This document shows positions 50,446 through 60,611 of a stretch of 64,000 nt of DNA, one piece after another. The first letter of the stretch is position 1. Each line of letters opens with the position of its first letter. The notes under the pieces are model-generated. The model made no database searches and had not been told where the DNA came from. It was given only the letters and a program-made list of their open reading frames with translations. Made by a program: the position numbers and the translations under genes. The stretch is from the NCBI RefSeq assembly GCF_014352935.1, contig NZ_CP060694.1, positions 372,001 through 436,000 on the forward strand, written 5' to 3'. The DNA is from Aliarcobacter cryaerophilus (GTDB lineage Bacteria; Campylobacterota; Campylobacteria; Campylobacterales; Arcobacteraceae).

Positions 50446-51354
50446 GTGGAAGTTTTAGAAAAAGTAAAAAATCAAATTAGAGATTTTGTAGAGGTTTGCC
50501 ATTATCCAAAGGCTTTGGATTTGCTTGAAAAATTGGCAACTGGAAAGATGCTAAGAAGTAAACTTATACTTAAAATTGCTGGGGTTAATAGTGAAACTAT
50601 AAAGCTTTGTGCAGTTGTGGAGATGATTCATGCAGCATCACTACTTCATGATGATGTTATAGATGAAGCAGATACAAGAAGGGGAAAACCATCTATTAAC
50701 GCTTTGTATGATAATAAAACTTCAATAATGTTTGGAGATATTTTATACTCAAGAGCATTTACAGAGTTATCGCAAATGGATAAGAAAGTTGCATATCATG
50801 TTTCAAATGCAGTAACAGAGCTTAGTATTGGTGAGATGATGGATGTTGATTTAACGCAATCATTTAATAGTTCATATGATAAATATTTAACAATGATTTA
50901 TAAAAAAACAGCATCTTTAATAGAAGCTAGTGCTAGAAGTGCATCTATTTTGATAGGTTGCGATGATGAAAAACAGGATAGATATGCCTCTTATGGAAAA
51001 AATTTAGGTCTTGCTTTTCAGATGGTAGATGATATTTTAGATATTACACAAAGTAGCCAAACTCTTGGAAAACCTGCTATGCTTGATTTTAAAGAGGGAA
51101 AAGTAACTATTCCATATCTATATTTGTATGAAAGAGTTGAAGATAAAGAGTATTTGAAATCTTTGTATAAAAAAGAGTTAAACCAAAAAGAGCTTGACTA
51201 TTTAAAAGAGAAACTAAATAGTACAAATGCTTTGAGTGATGCTATAAAAGAGGCAAAAAATATAGGACTTGAAGCAATAAACTCTATAAAAGATGAAAAA
51301 AATAGTGAAGATTTAATAAATATTATGAAAGCTATGATAGAAAGAGATTTTTAA
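50446..51354 (+). CDS. Polyprenyl diphosphate synthase
   Basis: This 302-residue protein starts at GTG 50446. Both aspartate-rich motifs are present: LLHDDVIDEADTRRGKPS and FQMVDDILDIT. KMLRSKLILKIAG lies near the N-terminus. Length and motif form fit trans long-chain enzymes such as octaprenyl diphosphate synthase, which would make the menaquinone side chain; chain length cannot be fixed by eye. hemA starts 1 nt after its stop. Confidence 0.88.
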   Translation: MEVLEKVKNQIRDFVEVCHYPKALDLLEKLATGKMLRSKLILKIAGVNSETIKLCAVVEMIHAASLLHDDVIDEADTRRGKPSINALYDNKTSIMFGDILYSRAFTELSQMDKKVAYHVSNAVTELSIGEMMDVDLTQSFNSSYDKYLTMIYKKTASLIEASARSASILIGCDDEKQDRYASYGKNLGLAFQMVDDILDITQSSQTLGKPAMLDFKEGKVTIPYLYLYERVEDKEYLKSLYKKELNQKELDYLKEKLNSTNALSDAIKEAKNIGLEAINSIKDEKNSEDLINIMKAMIERDF

Positions 51355-51355
51355 G

Positions 51356-52645
51356 ATGAGTTATTTAGTAATCAGTTTTTCTCACAAAAATTTAGATATA
51401 AAACAGAGAGAAAAATTAGCATTTAATAGTGATGAAGAGAAAGCAAGATTTATAAGAAAACTTTTGGAAGCACAAACTACAAGTGAATTGGTTTTGCTCT
51501 CTACTTGTAATAGAGTTGAAATTATTGCAAAAAGTTCAAATATAAAACAAAGTAGTAAAAATATAATTGAAAATTTAGCTAGTTATTCATCTTTGGATTT
51601 TGAATTTTTATATGATAGGGCTGATATTTATGATGGAGATGGTGCTGTGCATCATCTTTTTTCGGTTGCTTCTGCACTTGATAGTTTGGTTATTGGCGAA
51701 ACTCAAATTGTAGGACAACTAAAAGATGCCTTTAGATTTTCTCAAAGTTTTGGCTTTTGTGGCGAGGCTATGAGTAAAGTTATGCATTATGCTTTTAAGT
51801 GTGCTGCGCAGGTTAGAACTGCTACAAGTTTGGGAACAGGTTCTGTTTCAGTTGCATCTACAGCTGTTGCAAAAGCAAAAGAGTTAGTAGGAGATTCAAA
51901 AGGTGTAGATGCTTTGGTTATAGGTGCTGGACTTATGAGTGAATTGGCAGTTAAACACCTAATAAGCTCTGGTTTTGATGTAACAATAACTAGCCGTGAT
52001 ATTAAAAAGGCTCAAAATCTAGCAGATAGTTTTGAAGCTTCTATAAAAGTAGAGCCTTATTCTAAACTTGAAGAGTTACTTGAAATTATGCCTGTGATGA
52101 TAACTGCAACATCTGCTCCATATCCAATAATTACACAAGAGAATACTCCAAGTTCTAGTATAAGTAGATATTGGTTTGATATTGCAGTTCCAAGAGATAT
52201 TGATGAGAATATATCAATGTTTGATTTAGATATTTATAGTGTAGATGATTTACAAGAGATTGTAAATTCAAATATGACTCAAAGATCAGCTCAGGCTAAA
52301 GAGGCTTACTCAATAGTTGGTAGATCTACTTTAGAGTTTTTTGATTGGTTGAAGAGCCTTGATATTGAACCAATTATTAAAAATTTGTATCTAAAAGGTG
52401 ACAGTATTATAGAGAAAAAAGTTCAAAATGCTATAAAAAAAGGTTTTATACCAAAAGAGCATGAAGATAATATCAAAAAACTTTGTCAAACTATAATGAC
52501 TGAGTATCTTCATAATCCATCAAAACAGCTTAAAAATATTTCAAGAAATATGGAGTGTGATTTGGTTGTAAGTTCTGTTCAAAGTATGTTTACAAAACAA
52601 AATAGTGATACAAACTTCAAATGTGAACATTTATCAAAAAATTAG
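51356..52645 (+). CDS. hemA: Glutamyl-tRNA reductase
   Basis: This 429-residue enzyme has the catalytic Cys51 in LLSTCNRVEI, the GETQIVGQLKDAF signature and the NADPH-binding LVIGAGLMSELAVKHL. It makes glutamate-1-semialdehyde, the first committed step of tetrapyrrole synthesis. It follows the prenyl synthase by 1 nt, as in other Campylobacterota, and precedes proS by 37 nt. Confidence 0.97.
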   Translation: MSYLVISFSHKNLDIKQREKLAFNSDEEKARFIRKLLEAQTTSELVLLSTCNRVEIIAKSSNIKQSSKNIIENLASYSSLDFEFLYDRADIYDGDGAVHHLFSVASALDSLVIGETQIVGQLKDAFRFSQSFGFCGEAMSKVMHYAFKCAAQVRTATSLGTGSVSVASTAVAKAKELVGDSKGVDALVIGAGLMSELAVKHLISSGFDVTITSRDIKKAQNLADSFEASIKVEPYSKLEELLEIMPVMITATSAPYPIITQENTPSSSISRYWFDIAVPRDIDENISMFDLDIYSVDDLQEIVNSNMTQRSAQAKEAYSIVGRSTLEFFDWLKSLDIEPIIKNLYLKGDSIIEKKVQNAIKKGFIPKEHEDNIKKLCQTIMTEYLHNPSKQLKNISRNMECDLVVSSVQSMFTKQNSDTNFKCEHLSKN

Positions 52646-52682
52646 AAAATCAAAAATTATTTTAAAAATATAGGAAAAATAT

Positions 52683-54386
52683 ATGAAATTTAGTAAACTT
52701 TTTATTCCAACAACAAAAGAGATGCCAAGTGATGCATCTTTGCCTTCTCATCAATTTTTAGTTCGTGGTGGATTTATTGCTCAAACTGGAGCTGGAATTT
52801 ATGATTTTATGCCTTTGGGAAAAATTGTTTTAGAAAAAATTAGAGCTATTGTAAAAAAAGAGATGGATGAAGCAGGAGCAAATGAGGTTCAATTTGGTTT
52901 TGTGACACCTCTTAGTCTTTGGAGCGAATCTGGACGAGCCTTGACTATGGGAAGTGAGCTTTTAAGATTTAAAGATAGAAAAAATGGTGAGTTTGTTTTA
53001 AGTCCTACAAATGAAGAAGCTGTTGTAAATATGGTAAAAAATAGAGTTACTTCATATAAAGATTTACCTTTACATTTATATCAAATAAATACAAAGTTTA
53101 GAGATGAAGCACGTCCACGATTTGGACTTATGAGAGGAAGAGAGTTTTTGATGAAAGATGGATACTCTTTTCATTCTACTGAAGATGATTTAGTAAGAGA
53201 GTTTAATCTTATGGAAGAGACTTACAAAAAAATATATACAAAATTAGGTTTAGATTTTAGAGTTGTTGAGGCTGATAGTGGTGCAATTGGTGGAAGTGGA
53301 AGTAAAGAGTTTCACGTTTTGGCAAGTAGTGGAGAGGATACAATTGTTGTTTGTGATGGTTGTAATTATGCTGCAAATATTGAAGCTGCAAAAAGAGAAG
53401 CAAAAAAATATGAATTTAAAGAGGGTGAATTAAAAAAAGTAGAGACTCCAAACTGTACAACAATTGAAGATGTTGCAAATTTTTTAAGTGTAAGCAAAGA
53501 GCAAACTATAAAGGCAGTTATTAAAAAAGCAATTTTTAAAGATGAATCTAAAATTGTAGTATTTTTTGTACGAGGAAGTGATGAGCTTGAAGATACAAAA
53601 GCACAAAATAGTGTAGATGCTTTGGAACTTATTGATGCAACTCTTGATGAGATAAAAGATGCAGGAGTTGTTGCTGGATATTGTGGATTAGTAGATTTAC
53701 CAAAAGATATTTTGGTAGTTGTAGATAGTGAGTTAGAAAACTCTCAAAGTATGGTTTGTGGAGGAAATGAAGATAATTTCCATTTTATAAATGTTGATTT
53801 AAGAGTTATTGAAAATATTAAATACTTTGATTTGATAGCTGTAAAAGAAGAAGATACTTGTGCTTGTTGTGGTGGAAAACTATCATATACAAAAGGAATA
53901 GAAGCTGGACATATTTTTCAGTTGGGAGATAAATACTCAAAAGCTATGAATGCTACATTTTTAGATGAAAATGGAAAAGCAAAACCATTTATTATGGGAT
54001 GTTATGGAGTTGGAGTATCAAGACTTGTTGCTGCTGTGATTGAGCAAAACCACGATGAAAAAGGTTGTATTTGGACAAAAAGTACAACTCCATTTATGGT
54101 AGATATTATTGTTTCAAACTCAAAAAATGAAGATGAAAAAAATATGGGTGAAAAAATCTATGAAGAGTTAAAAGCTTCAAATGTAGAAGTTATTTTAGAT
54201 GATAGAATAAATGCTAGATTTGGGTTTAAAATTGGAGATTTTGAGCTTTTAGGTTTTCCATATGCGATAATTATTGGGAAAAAATTATTGGACGGAATAG
54301 TTGAAATAGTGGATAGAAAAACTCTTCTTAAAACAGAAGTAAAAATAGAAGAAGTTGTTTCTAAAATTTTAAACTTAATTAAATAA
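52683..54386 (+). CDS. proS: Prolyl-tRNA synthetase, bacterial type
   Basis: This 567-residue class II synthetase begins KFSKLFIPTTKEMPSDA. It has motif 2 FRDEARPRFGLMRGREFLMKDGYSFH and motif 3 GCYGVGVSRLVAAVIEQ. Between these lies the YbaK-like editing insertion (about residues 225-385), which removes mischarged Ala. A CACCGGKL zinc-type segment follows. AGGAAA precedes the ATG. Confidence 0.97.
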   Translation: MKFSKLFIPTTKEMPSDASLPSHQFLVRGGFIAQTGAGIYDFMPLGKIVLEKIRAIVKKEMDEAGANEVQFGFVTPLSLWSESGRALTMGSELLRFKDRKNGEFVLSPTNEEAVVNMVKNRVTSYKDLPLHLYQINTKFRDEARPRFGLMRGREFLMKDGYSFHSTEDDLVREFNLMEETYKKIYTKLGLDFRVVEADSGAIGGSGSKEFHVLASSGEDTIVVCDGCNYAANIEAAKREAKKYEFKEGELKKVETPNCTTIEDVANFLSVSKEQTIKAVIKKAIFKDESKIVVFFVRGSDELEDTKAQNSVDALELIDATLDEIKDAGVVAGYCGLVDLPKDILVVVDSELENSQSMVCGGNEDNFHFINVDLRVIENIKYFDLIAVKEEDTCACCGGKLSYTKGIEAGHIFQLGDKYSKAMNATFLDENGKAKPFIMGCYGVGVSRLVAAVIEQNHDEKGCIWTKSTTPFMVDIIVSNSKNEDEKNMGEKIYEELKASNVEVILDDRINARFGFKIGDFELLGFPYAIIIGKKLLDGIVEIVDRKTLLKTEVKIEEVVSKILNLIK

Positions 54387-54398
54387 AAAGGTGGAAAT

Positions 54399-55274
54399 AT
54401 GAGTATTGAAAAAAATATAGAAAAAGTTGTTGATCAAAATGTTGAGCAAATAACAAGAGATTTTAAATCTTTTATTCCAGATAATATTGTGGAGATTGCT
54501 ATAGGATACTCTATATCTTTTGTTTTTGCACTTTTAATATTTTTTATAGGAAAATGGATTTCAAAAAGTGTAGTTAAAATTTTAGGTAAAGCTTTAAGAA
54601 AAGTTGGTGGTGTTGATGAAACTTTGGTTAAGTTTTTGGAAAACATTGTTTATTATGCCTTATTAACTGTTGTTATAATTGCTGCTTTAAATAAATTAGG
54701 AATTGCTACAACTTCATTTTTAGCTATTTTAGGAGCTGCTGGTTTAGCTGTTGGTTTAGCTTTGAAAGACTCTTTAGGAAATTTTGCTTCAGGTGTTATG
54801 ATAGTTTTATTTAAACCATTTAAAGCGGGAGATAGTGTAGTTGCTGCTGGAGTTAGCGGAACTGTTACAGAAGTTACAATTTTTAATACAGTATTTTTAA
54901 CTGCTGATAATCAAAAAATAATTGTACCAAACTCTTCAATTACAAGTGGAAGTATAACAAATGTAAATGCAAATAATACAAGAAGAGTTGATATTGTTGT
55001 GGCTATCTCTTACGAAGATAGTATTAAAAATGCAAAAGATGTTTTAACAAATATTATAAACTCAAATCCAAAAGTTTTAAAAGATAAAGGATTTGGAATA
55101 TCTGTAACTGATTTAGCTGAAACTTCTGTAAAATTGGGTGTTAATGTTTGGGCAAAATCATCTGATTATGGTTCTTTAAAAGCTGAATTACTAGAAGAGA
55201 TTAAAATAAAGTTTGATGAGGTTGGAATTACAATTCCATATTCAAAAAATGTGTATCAACAAATCAAAAATTAA
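54399..55274 (+). CDS. Small-conductance mechanosensitive channel MscS
   Basis: This 291-residue protein has three hydrophobic segments, the third being the glycine/alanine-rich pore helix FLAILGAAGLAVGLALKDSLGNFASG. The beta domain follows with FKPFKAGDSVVAAGVSGTV and NQKIIVPNSSITSGSITN. It opens on membrane tension during osmotic downshock. It is of simple MscS length. Its 3' end overlaps the cca gene by 26 nt. Confidence 0.93.
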   Translation: MSIEKNIEKVVDQNVEQITRDFKSFIPDNIVEIAIGYSISFVFALLIFFIGKWISKSVVKILGKALRKVGGVDETLVKFLENIVYYALLTVVIIAALNKLGIATTSFLAILGAAGLAVGLALKDSLGNFASGVMIVLFKPFKAGDSVVAAGVSGTVTEVTIFNTVFLTADNQKIIVPNSSITSGSITNVNANNTRRVDIVVAISYEDSIKNAKDVLTNIINSNPKVLKDKGFGISVTDLAETSVKLGVNVWAKSSDYGSLKAELLEEIKIKFDEVGITIPYSKNVYQQIKN

Positions 55275-56460
55275 TATACCAAAACTACTCATTGATATTT
55301 TAACAACATTACAAGATAGTGGCTATAAGCCATATCTTGTTGGTGGTTGTGTGCGAGATTTTCTTTTAAATAAAGCTGTTAAAGATTTTGATATTGAAGT
55401 TTTTGGTATTGAAAACTTAGAAAACTTAAAATTAATTTTAGAAAAATATACAAAAGCTCATGATATTGGAAAATCTTTTGGTGTTTTAAAAATAAATATC
55501 GATGATTTTGATATTGATTTTTCTATTCCTAGAGTAGAGAAAAAAGTAGGAAAAACTCATAAAAGTTTTGAGATAAAACTTCTTTCAAATTTAAATATAA
55601 AAAAAGCTGCAAAAAGAAGAGATTTTACCATAAATGCTATATATTATGACTATTTTAAAGATAGTTTTATAGATCCTTTTGATGGAATAAAAGATTTAAA
55701 AAAAAGAAAAATAAGATATATAGATAAAAAAAGTTTTGTAGAGGATAGTTTACGAGTTTTTAGGGCTTTTGGTTTTGCTTCAAGATTTGATTTTAAAATA
55801 ACAAAAAAGACAAAACAACTTTTAAAAACTATAATAAAAAGTGGTGAATTGAATAATTTATCAAAAGAGAGAGTTTTTGAAGAGTTAAAAAAACTTCTTT
55901 TAAAATCAAAAAAGCCAAGTGTTGGTTTAAAACTTTTGGATGAGTTTGAAATATTTAAAATATCTTTTGTAAAAAAATATAAAGCTATAGATAAACTATC
56001 AAAAATTTTTGAAAATAGAGATATAGATTTAAAAAGGGCATTAGTTTTATATTTTGTTGTTTTACTAAAAGATGAAAAAGAAGAAGATGTTTTTGAATTT
56101 TTATCAAAAATTACCAGTGATAAAAAGTTTATAAATTCTGTAGAATCTTTATGTAAAGAGAGTTTGGAAAATGACATTATAAATTTAAAAAAACAATCTT
56201 TAAATATAGTTTTGGAAGATTTAATCTTTGTTGAGATGGCATTTGGGAATAAAGATATTGATTTAATTTTACAAAAATGTGAAGAGTCTGATATTTTAAA
56301 TAAAGCATTAAAACCTCACATCATGGGAGTAGATTTGCTTGATTTAGGTTTTACTCCTAGTGGTGATTTTAGAAATATGTTGAATTTTGCAATGGATTTA
56401 CAAATAAAAGAGAATCTTTCAAAAGATGATTTAAAACAAAGACTTAAGAAGAATTTTTAA
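55249..56460 (+). CDS. cca: CCA tRNA nucleotidyltransferase/poly(A) polymerase family protein
   Basis: I prefer ATG 55249 over the longer frame from 55213, which would lie deeper in mscS. The 403-residue protein has the class II nucleotidyltransferase motif YLVGGCVRDFLLN, KDFDIEVFG with the catalytic acidic pair, and RRDFTINAIYYD. These enzymes add or repair the CCA end of tRNAs. The C-terminal half lacks an obvious HD domain. Whether it adds all of CCA or only part cannot be decided by eye. Confidence 0.85.
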   Translation: MCINKSKINIPKLLIDILTTLQDSGYKPYLVGGCVRDFLLNKAVKDFDIEVFGIENLENLKLILEKYTKAHDIGKSFGVLKINIDDFDIDFSIPRVEKKVGKTHKSFEIKLLSNLNIKKAAKRRDFTINAIYYDYFKDSFIDPFDGIKDLKKRKIRYIDKKSFVEDSLRVFRAFGFASRFDFKITKKTKQLLKTIIKSGELNNLSKERVFEELKKLLLKSKKPSVGLKLLDEFEIFKISFVKKYKAIDKLSKIFENRDIDLKRALVLYFVVLLKDEKEEDVFEFLSKITSDKKFINSVESLCKESLENDIINLKKQSLNIVLEDLIFVEMAFGNKDIDLILQKCEESDILNKALKPHIMGVDLLDLGFTPSGDFRNMLNFAMDLQIKENLSKDDLKQRLKKNF

Positions 56461-56472
56461 AATAAAATCCTC

Positions 56473-57705
56473 TTAAGGTCTATAAATTCTATTTTCACTT
56501 CCATTTACAACATGAAATATTGTAACGCTATATTTTTTTGAGTAATATTTTAAAAGTAGATGCTGTAAAGTTGGCTCTATTGAAGGAGTAAACCAAGCAT
56601 TATTTGAAATCATAATCATATATTTAGTATCCCCTAAATTTTCAAATATTTTATCTGTTGTCCCTTCATAACAAATTGCATTTCTATATTTCTCTCCTTG
56701 AATTATAAAATCGGTTGGAGAGCTTGCTTTTGAGTAATCAGTAGCTCCATTATAGAAAATATCATTAATCAAATCAACAAAGAATTTAGGAAGAGGGATC
56801 TCTTCACCAAAAGGTACTAAAACAACTTTTTTTGCTATAGATACACTATTTTTACTATAAAAATATGAAGCATTAAAAATTTGGTTATCTTCTACATATA
56901 AAGCACCTGTTACTATATCTATTTTATTTGATAATTCTAGAAGCATATTGTTTAAACTAGGGTATTTATTTAGTGCAACAGAAAAAGCAGTTTCAGGTAA
57001 AACAACTAAAGTATAGCCATTGTCAATAGCATCAAAAATTTGTTTGAAATTTTCATCATTTAAAGTTTTTAAATACTCTTTATCCCATTTTAAATCTTGA
57101 TTTATATACATTTGAGGCATATATATTTTTGCTTTTGGAGTATCTATAAATTCACCTTTTTCACTATGAAAAGCAAATAGTAGTGGTAAAATAGCTAGTA
57201 CTTTTAATCTTTTTAATTTTATTACAAGATAAAGCGATATAAGAATTAAAAAAAATGCAAATTTTGTAGTGCTTAAATATGAATCAATAAATATAAGCTC
57301 AAGTTTTAACCAATTAAAACCAAATGGAGAGATAAATAAAAATCCAAAAATCATTAAAATTCTAAAAGAGAGTTTATTTATAACTGCAAAAAGAGCAAAA
57401 ATAGTTCCAAAAACAATACCAATTCCTAAAAGTAAAAATGGAGCTATATAGGTAATATCATAGTATTGTAAACTAACACTCATCCAATAACACCACAAAA
57501 TTCCTGTAAAGAATCCTGCATAAAATAGAGAAACTCTAGGAATTGTGAGTAGAAGATATATTCCATAAAGTCCAAATAGTGTATTGATTAATTTAAATTC
57601 AAATCCAAAATATGATAAATATATAAAAGCACTAAGTAGGCAAGCTGTAATCAAGCCTTTTATTATTAAATTTTTGTTAAAATATTCCGTTTTTAATAAA
57701 AACAT
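56473..57705 (-). CDS. lnt: Apolipoprotein N-acyltransferase
   Basis: This 410-residue protein has a set of N-terminal membrane segments (about residues 15-175) and a periplasmic nitrilase-like domain. The catalytic triad appears as Glu in VVLPETAFS, Lys in IAKKVVLVPFGEEIP and Cys in RNAICYEG. Lnt adds the third acyl chain to lipoproteins. It is shorter than E. coli Lnt but near the Campylobacter size. It is divergent from yajC, as in Campylobacter jejuni. Confidence 0.93.
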   Translation of the reverse strand: MFLLKTEYFNKNLIIKGLITACLLSAFIYLSYFGFEFKLINTLFGLYGIYLLLTIPRVSLFYAGFFTGILWCYWMSVSLQYYDITYIAPFLLLGIGIVFGTIFALFAVINKLSFRILMIFGFLFISPFGFNWLKLELIFIDSYLSTTKFAFFLILISLYLVIKLKRLKVLAILPLLFAFHSEKGEFIDTPKAKIYMPQMYINQDLKWDKEYLKTLNDENFKQIFDAIDNGYTLVVLPETAFSVALNKYPSLNNMLLELSNKIDIVTGALYVEDNQIFNASYFYSKNSVSIAKKVVLVPFGEEIPLPKFFVDLINDIFYNGATDYSKASSPTDFIIQGEKYRNAICYEGTTDKIFENLGDTKYMIMISNNAWFTPSIEPTLQHLLLKYYSKKYSVTIFHVVNGSENRIYRP

Positions 57706-57733
57706 ACTAAACCCACAATAAAAAGGAAATTCG

Positions 57734-58000
57734 ATGCAAGGCGATTTATTGACTTCATTACTACCTCTGGTTGCACTTTTTGCAATATTCTATTTTTTAA
57801 TAATTAGACCACAACAAAAACAAGCAAAAGCTCATAAAGAGATGATCATAAACCTTAAAAAAGGTGATAAGATTGTAACAAATGGTGGCTTAATGGTAGA
57901 AGTAGTAAAAGTTGAAGATGCATTTTTTGTAGTAAAAAATAGTGATAACTCTGAGATGAAATTGGCTAAAGAGTTTGTTGCTAGACTTATTACTGAATAA
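57734..58000 (+). CDS. yajC: Preprotein translocase accessory protein YajC
   Basis: This 88-residue protein has one N-terminal membrane segment (LLPLVALFAIFYFLIIRPQQKQ) and a small soluble domain with LKKGDKIVTNGGLMVEV, the YajC signature. It associates with SecD and SecF, encoded downstream. AAAGGAA precedes the ATG. Confidence 0.95.
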   Translation: MQGDLLTSLLPLVALFAIFYFLIIRPQQKQAKAHKEMIINLKKGDKIVTNGGLMVEVVKVEDAFFVVKNSDNSEMKLAKEFVARLITE

Positions 58001-58007
58001 TTTATTA

Positions 58008-58034
58008 TTTAAGATATGATTTTCATATCTTAAA
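58008..58034 (+). other. Intercistronic hairpin between yajC and secD
   Basis: TTTAAGATATGA (58008-58019) and TCATATCTTAAA (58023-58034) form a perfect 12-bp stem with a TTT loop. The tail TTCTCTCCC is not a strong T-run, so it may attenuate or process the message rather than end it. Confidence 0.5.
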
Positions 58035-58061
58035 TTCTCTCCCTATAAATAAGGATTTATA

Positions 58062-59627
58062 TTGAAAATTTTTAATTTTAAACTCACAATTTTTTTAATT
58101 AGTATTATATTTGGTGTTTTTTTTGCTATTCCATCTTTAATGCAAACAGATTATGGTAAAAAAGTAAATTTGGGTCTTGACCTTCAAGGTGGACTTCATA
58201 TGCTTTTGGGTGTAAACACTGAAGAGGCGGTAGCTTCAAAAATAAAATCAATCGCAACTGCTGTTAAATATTTTAGTGATGATGAAGAGTTGCTTATTGA
58301 TGGATTGACTGTTAGTGATAACTCTATTTATTTCTCAATTTTAGATATTGATGAAATGGCTAAAATGGATAAAATGCTTTCAGAAATAAAGGGTTTAGAT
58401 ATAGTTAAACAAGATTTAGAGTATAAAGTTTCTCTAAATGCTGAAGAGATAATAAAAACAAAAGATTATTCTGTTGCTCAAGCTGTTGAGACTATTAGAA
58501 ATAGACTTGACCAATTTGGGCTTAGTGAACCGACAGTTGTAAGACAAGGTGATAGTGATATAGTTGTTCAACTCCCAGGAATTAAAACAGCTAGTGATGA
58601 AAAAGCAGCAAGGGATTTAATCTCAAAAGCTGCAAAACTTGAACTAATGGCAGTTGATGAAGAGAGAATGGATAGAGTATATCAAATGACAAGTAAAGAG
58701 GCAGCTGCTTTTGGAGATGTTATTTTAGAAGATACAAATGATTCAAATAAAAAATATCTTGTAAAAGAGATACCAATTTTGGATGGAAGTCAAGTTGTAG
58801 ATGCTCAGGTTGCTTTTAGTCAATCAAATCAACCAATTATAAATTTTACTTTAAATAGTGCCGGAGCTAGAATTTTTGGTGATTTTACTGCTAAAAGTGT
58901 AGGAAAAAGGTTAGCAATTGTTTTAGATGGAAAAGTTTACTCTGCACCAAATATAAATGAGAGAATTGGTGGTGGAAGTGGTCAAATTTCTGGAGGGTTT
59001 ACAGTACAAGAAGCTGGAAATGTTGCTATTGCTTTAAGAAGTGGAGCACTTTTGGCAAGCGTAACTCTTTTGGAAAAAAGAAGTGTTGGACCATCTTTGG
59101 GGGCTGATAGTATAAAAGCTTCAATGATAGCTTTAGTCTCTGGAACAGCTTTAATTTTTATATTTATGATGTTTTATTATAGAAGAGCTGGAATTATTGC
59201 AAATATAGCTTTAATTGCAAATGTATTTATTCTTTTAGCAGTAATTGCTCTTTTTGGGGCAACTTTAACCCTACCAGGTATGGCTGGAATTATTCTTACA
59301 TTAGGTATGGCTATTGATGCAAATGTTATTATAAATGAGAGAATTAGAGAAGTTTTAAGAACGGGTGCAAGTGTTCAAAAAGCTATAGAAGATGGTTATT
59401 CAAACGCTATTAGAGCTATTATGGATGGAAATATTACAACTTTTTTAGTTGCTATTGTATTGTATGCTTATGGAAGTGGAGCTATTAAAGGTTTTGCTGT
59501 AACTATTTCTATAGGGATTTTAACTTCAATGCTTACATCTATTGTAGGAACACATGGTATCTATCAAGCAATAATGCCAAAAATTGCAAAAGATAAAAAC
59601 AATAAAAAATGGTTTGGAGTAGCATAA
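58062..59627 (+). CDS. secD: Protein translocase subunit SecD
   Basis: The start is TTG 58062, with AAGGA upstream. The 521-residue protein has an N-terminal membrane segment, the first-domain signature VNLGLDLQGGLHMLLGV, a large periplasmic part, and a C-terminal RND-type membrane domain with TLPGMAGIILTLGMAIDANVIINERIRE. SecD uses the proton gradient to help translocated proteins leave the Sec channel. Its stop shares one base with the secF start. Confidence 0.97.
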   Translation: MKIFNFKLTIFLISIIFGVFFAIPSLMQTDYGKKVNLGLDLQGGLHMLLGVNTEEAVASKIKSIATAVKYFSDDEELLIDGLTVSDNSIYFSILDIDEMAKMDKMLSEIKGLDIVKQDLEYKVSLNAEEIIKTKDYSVAQAVETIRNRLDQFGLSEPTVVRQGDSDIVVQLPGIKTASDEKAARDLISKAAKLELMAVDEERMDRVYQMTSKEAAAFGDVILEDTNDSNKKYLVKEIPILDGSQVVDAQVAFSQSNQPIINFTLNSAGARIFGDFTAKSVGKRLAIVLDGKVYSAPNINERIGGGSGQISGGFTVQEAGNVAIALRSGALLASVTLLEKRSVGPSLGADSIKASMIALVSGTALIFIFMMFYYRRAGIIANIALIANVFILLAVIALFGATLTLPGMAGIILTLGMAIDANVIINERIREVLRTGASVQKAIEDGYSNAIRAIMDGNITTFLVAIVLYAYGSGAIKGFAVTISIGILTSMLTSIVGTHGIYQAIMPKIAKDKNNKKWFGVA

Positions 59628-60595
59628 TGGAGATTTTTAACAACAATAAAACTTATGATTTTATGGGTAAAAAAGTTGCTTTTTTAACTATATCTGGAAT
59701 TTTGATTATAGCTTCACTTGTGTTACTATTTACAAGAGGTTTAAACTATGGTATTGATTTTGTTGGAGGAACTATTGTTCAAGTAAAATATGAACAAGCT
59801 GCACCTTTAGATAAAATTAGAGAGGTTTTAGAAAATAGTAAATATGCTGGTTCAAATGTAACAGAGTTTGGAAGTGCTGATGAGATAACTATAAGATTTA
59901 CAGGTACTTCAAGTAGTGTAACAAATGATGTTAGTGATGAGATGAATAAAATATTAGAACCAACTGGAAAATTTGAGATAAGAAAAATAGATATGGTTGG
60001 TGCAAAAGTTGGAGCAGAACTAAGAGAAAAAGGTATTATGGCTTTGACTATGGCTTTATTGGCTATGCTTATTTATATTGGATTTAGATTTGAGTGGAGA
60101 TTTGCTGTTGCATCTGTTATTGGTCTTGTTCATGATGTTATTATTACTTTGGGGCTTATTAGTCTATTTAAAATAGATGTAAATCTTGATATGATTGCTG
60201 CTATTTTAACTTTGATTGGATATACAATAAATGATACTATTATTGTAAATGATAGAATTAGAGAGAGTTTACAAATCACAAAAGAGAGAGATCTTGATGC
60301 TTTAATAAATGATTCTGTTAGTAGAACTCTTTCAAGAACGGTTCTTACATCTTCTACTACACAATTAGCAGTTCTTACTATGCTTTTATTTGGTGGGGAG
60401 ATTATATATGCGTTTTCATTTACACTATTTGTTGGAATTATTATAGGAACTTACTCATCTATTTTTGTGGTTTCTCCATTTATTAAATTCTTAGGATTTA
60501 ACACAGATAGTTATAGAAATAAACAAGCTATAAAAGAGGCAAATAGAAGAGAGAAAGAGAAATTAAGAGCTATGTATGAGCAAGGAAGAGTTTAA
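59627..60595 (+). CDS. secF: Protein translocase subunit SecF
   Basis: I place the start at ATG 59627 (TAATG overlap with secD), since the longer frame lies inside secD. The 322-residue protein has NYGIDFVGGTIVQVKY near the N-terminus and the C-terminal LIGYTINDTIIVNDRIRES with SRTLSRTVLTSSTT, all SecF hallmarks. It pairs with SecD. Confidence 0.96.
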   Translation: MEIFNNNKTYDFMGKKVAFLTISGILIIASLVLLFTRGLNYGIDFVGGTIVQVKYEQAAPLDKIREVLENSKYAGSNVTEFGSADEITIRFTGTSSSVTNDVSDEMNKILEPTGKFEIRKIDMVGAKVGAELREKGIMALTMALLAMLIYIGFRFEWRFAVASVIGLVHDVIITLGLISLFKIDVNLDMIAAILTLIGYTINDTIIVNDRIRESLQITKERDLDALINDSVSRTLSRTVLTSSTTQLAVLTMLLFGGEIIYAFSFTLFVGIIIGTYSSIFVVSPFIKFLGFNTDSYRNKQAIKEANRREKEKLRAMYEQGRV

Positions 60596-60611
60596 ATAAA
60601 GGTAACTTAGA

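Noticed and set aside
55650-56177. 175-codon antisense ORF opposite the cca gene
   Set aside because: Ser/Lys/Phe-rich shadow of the cca coding sequence, no ribosome binding site or recognisable domain.
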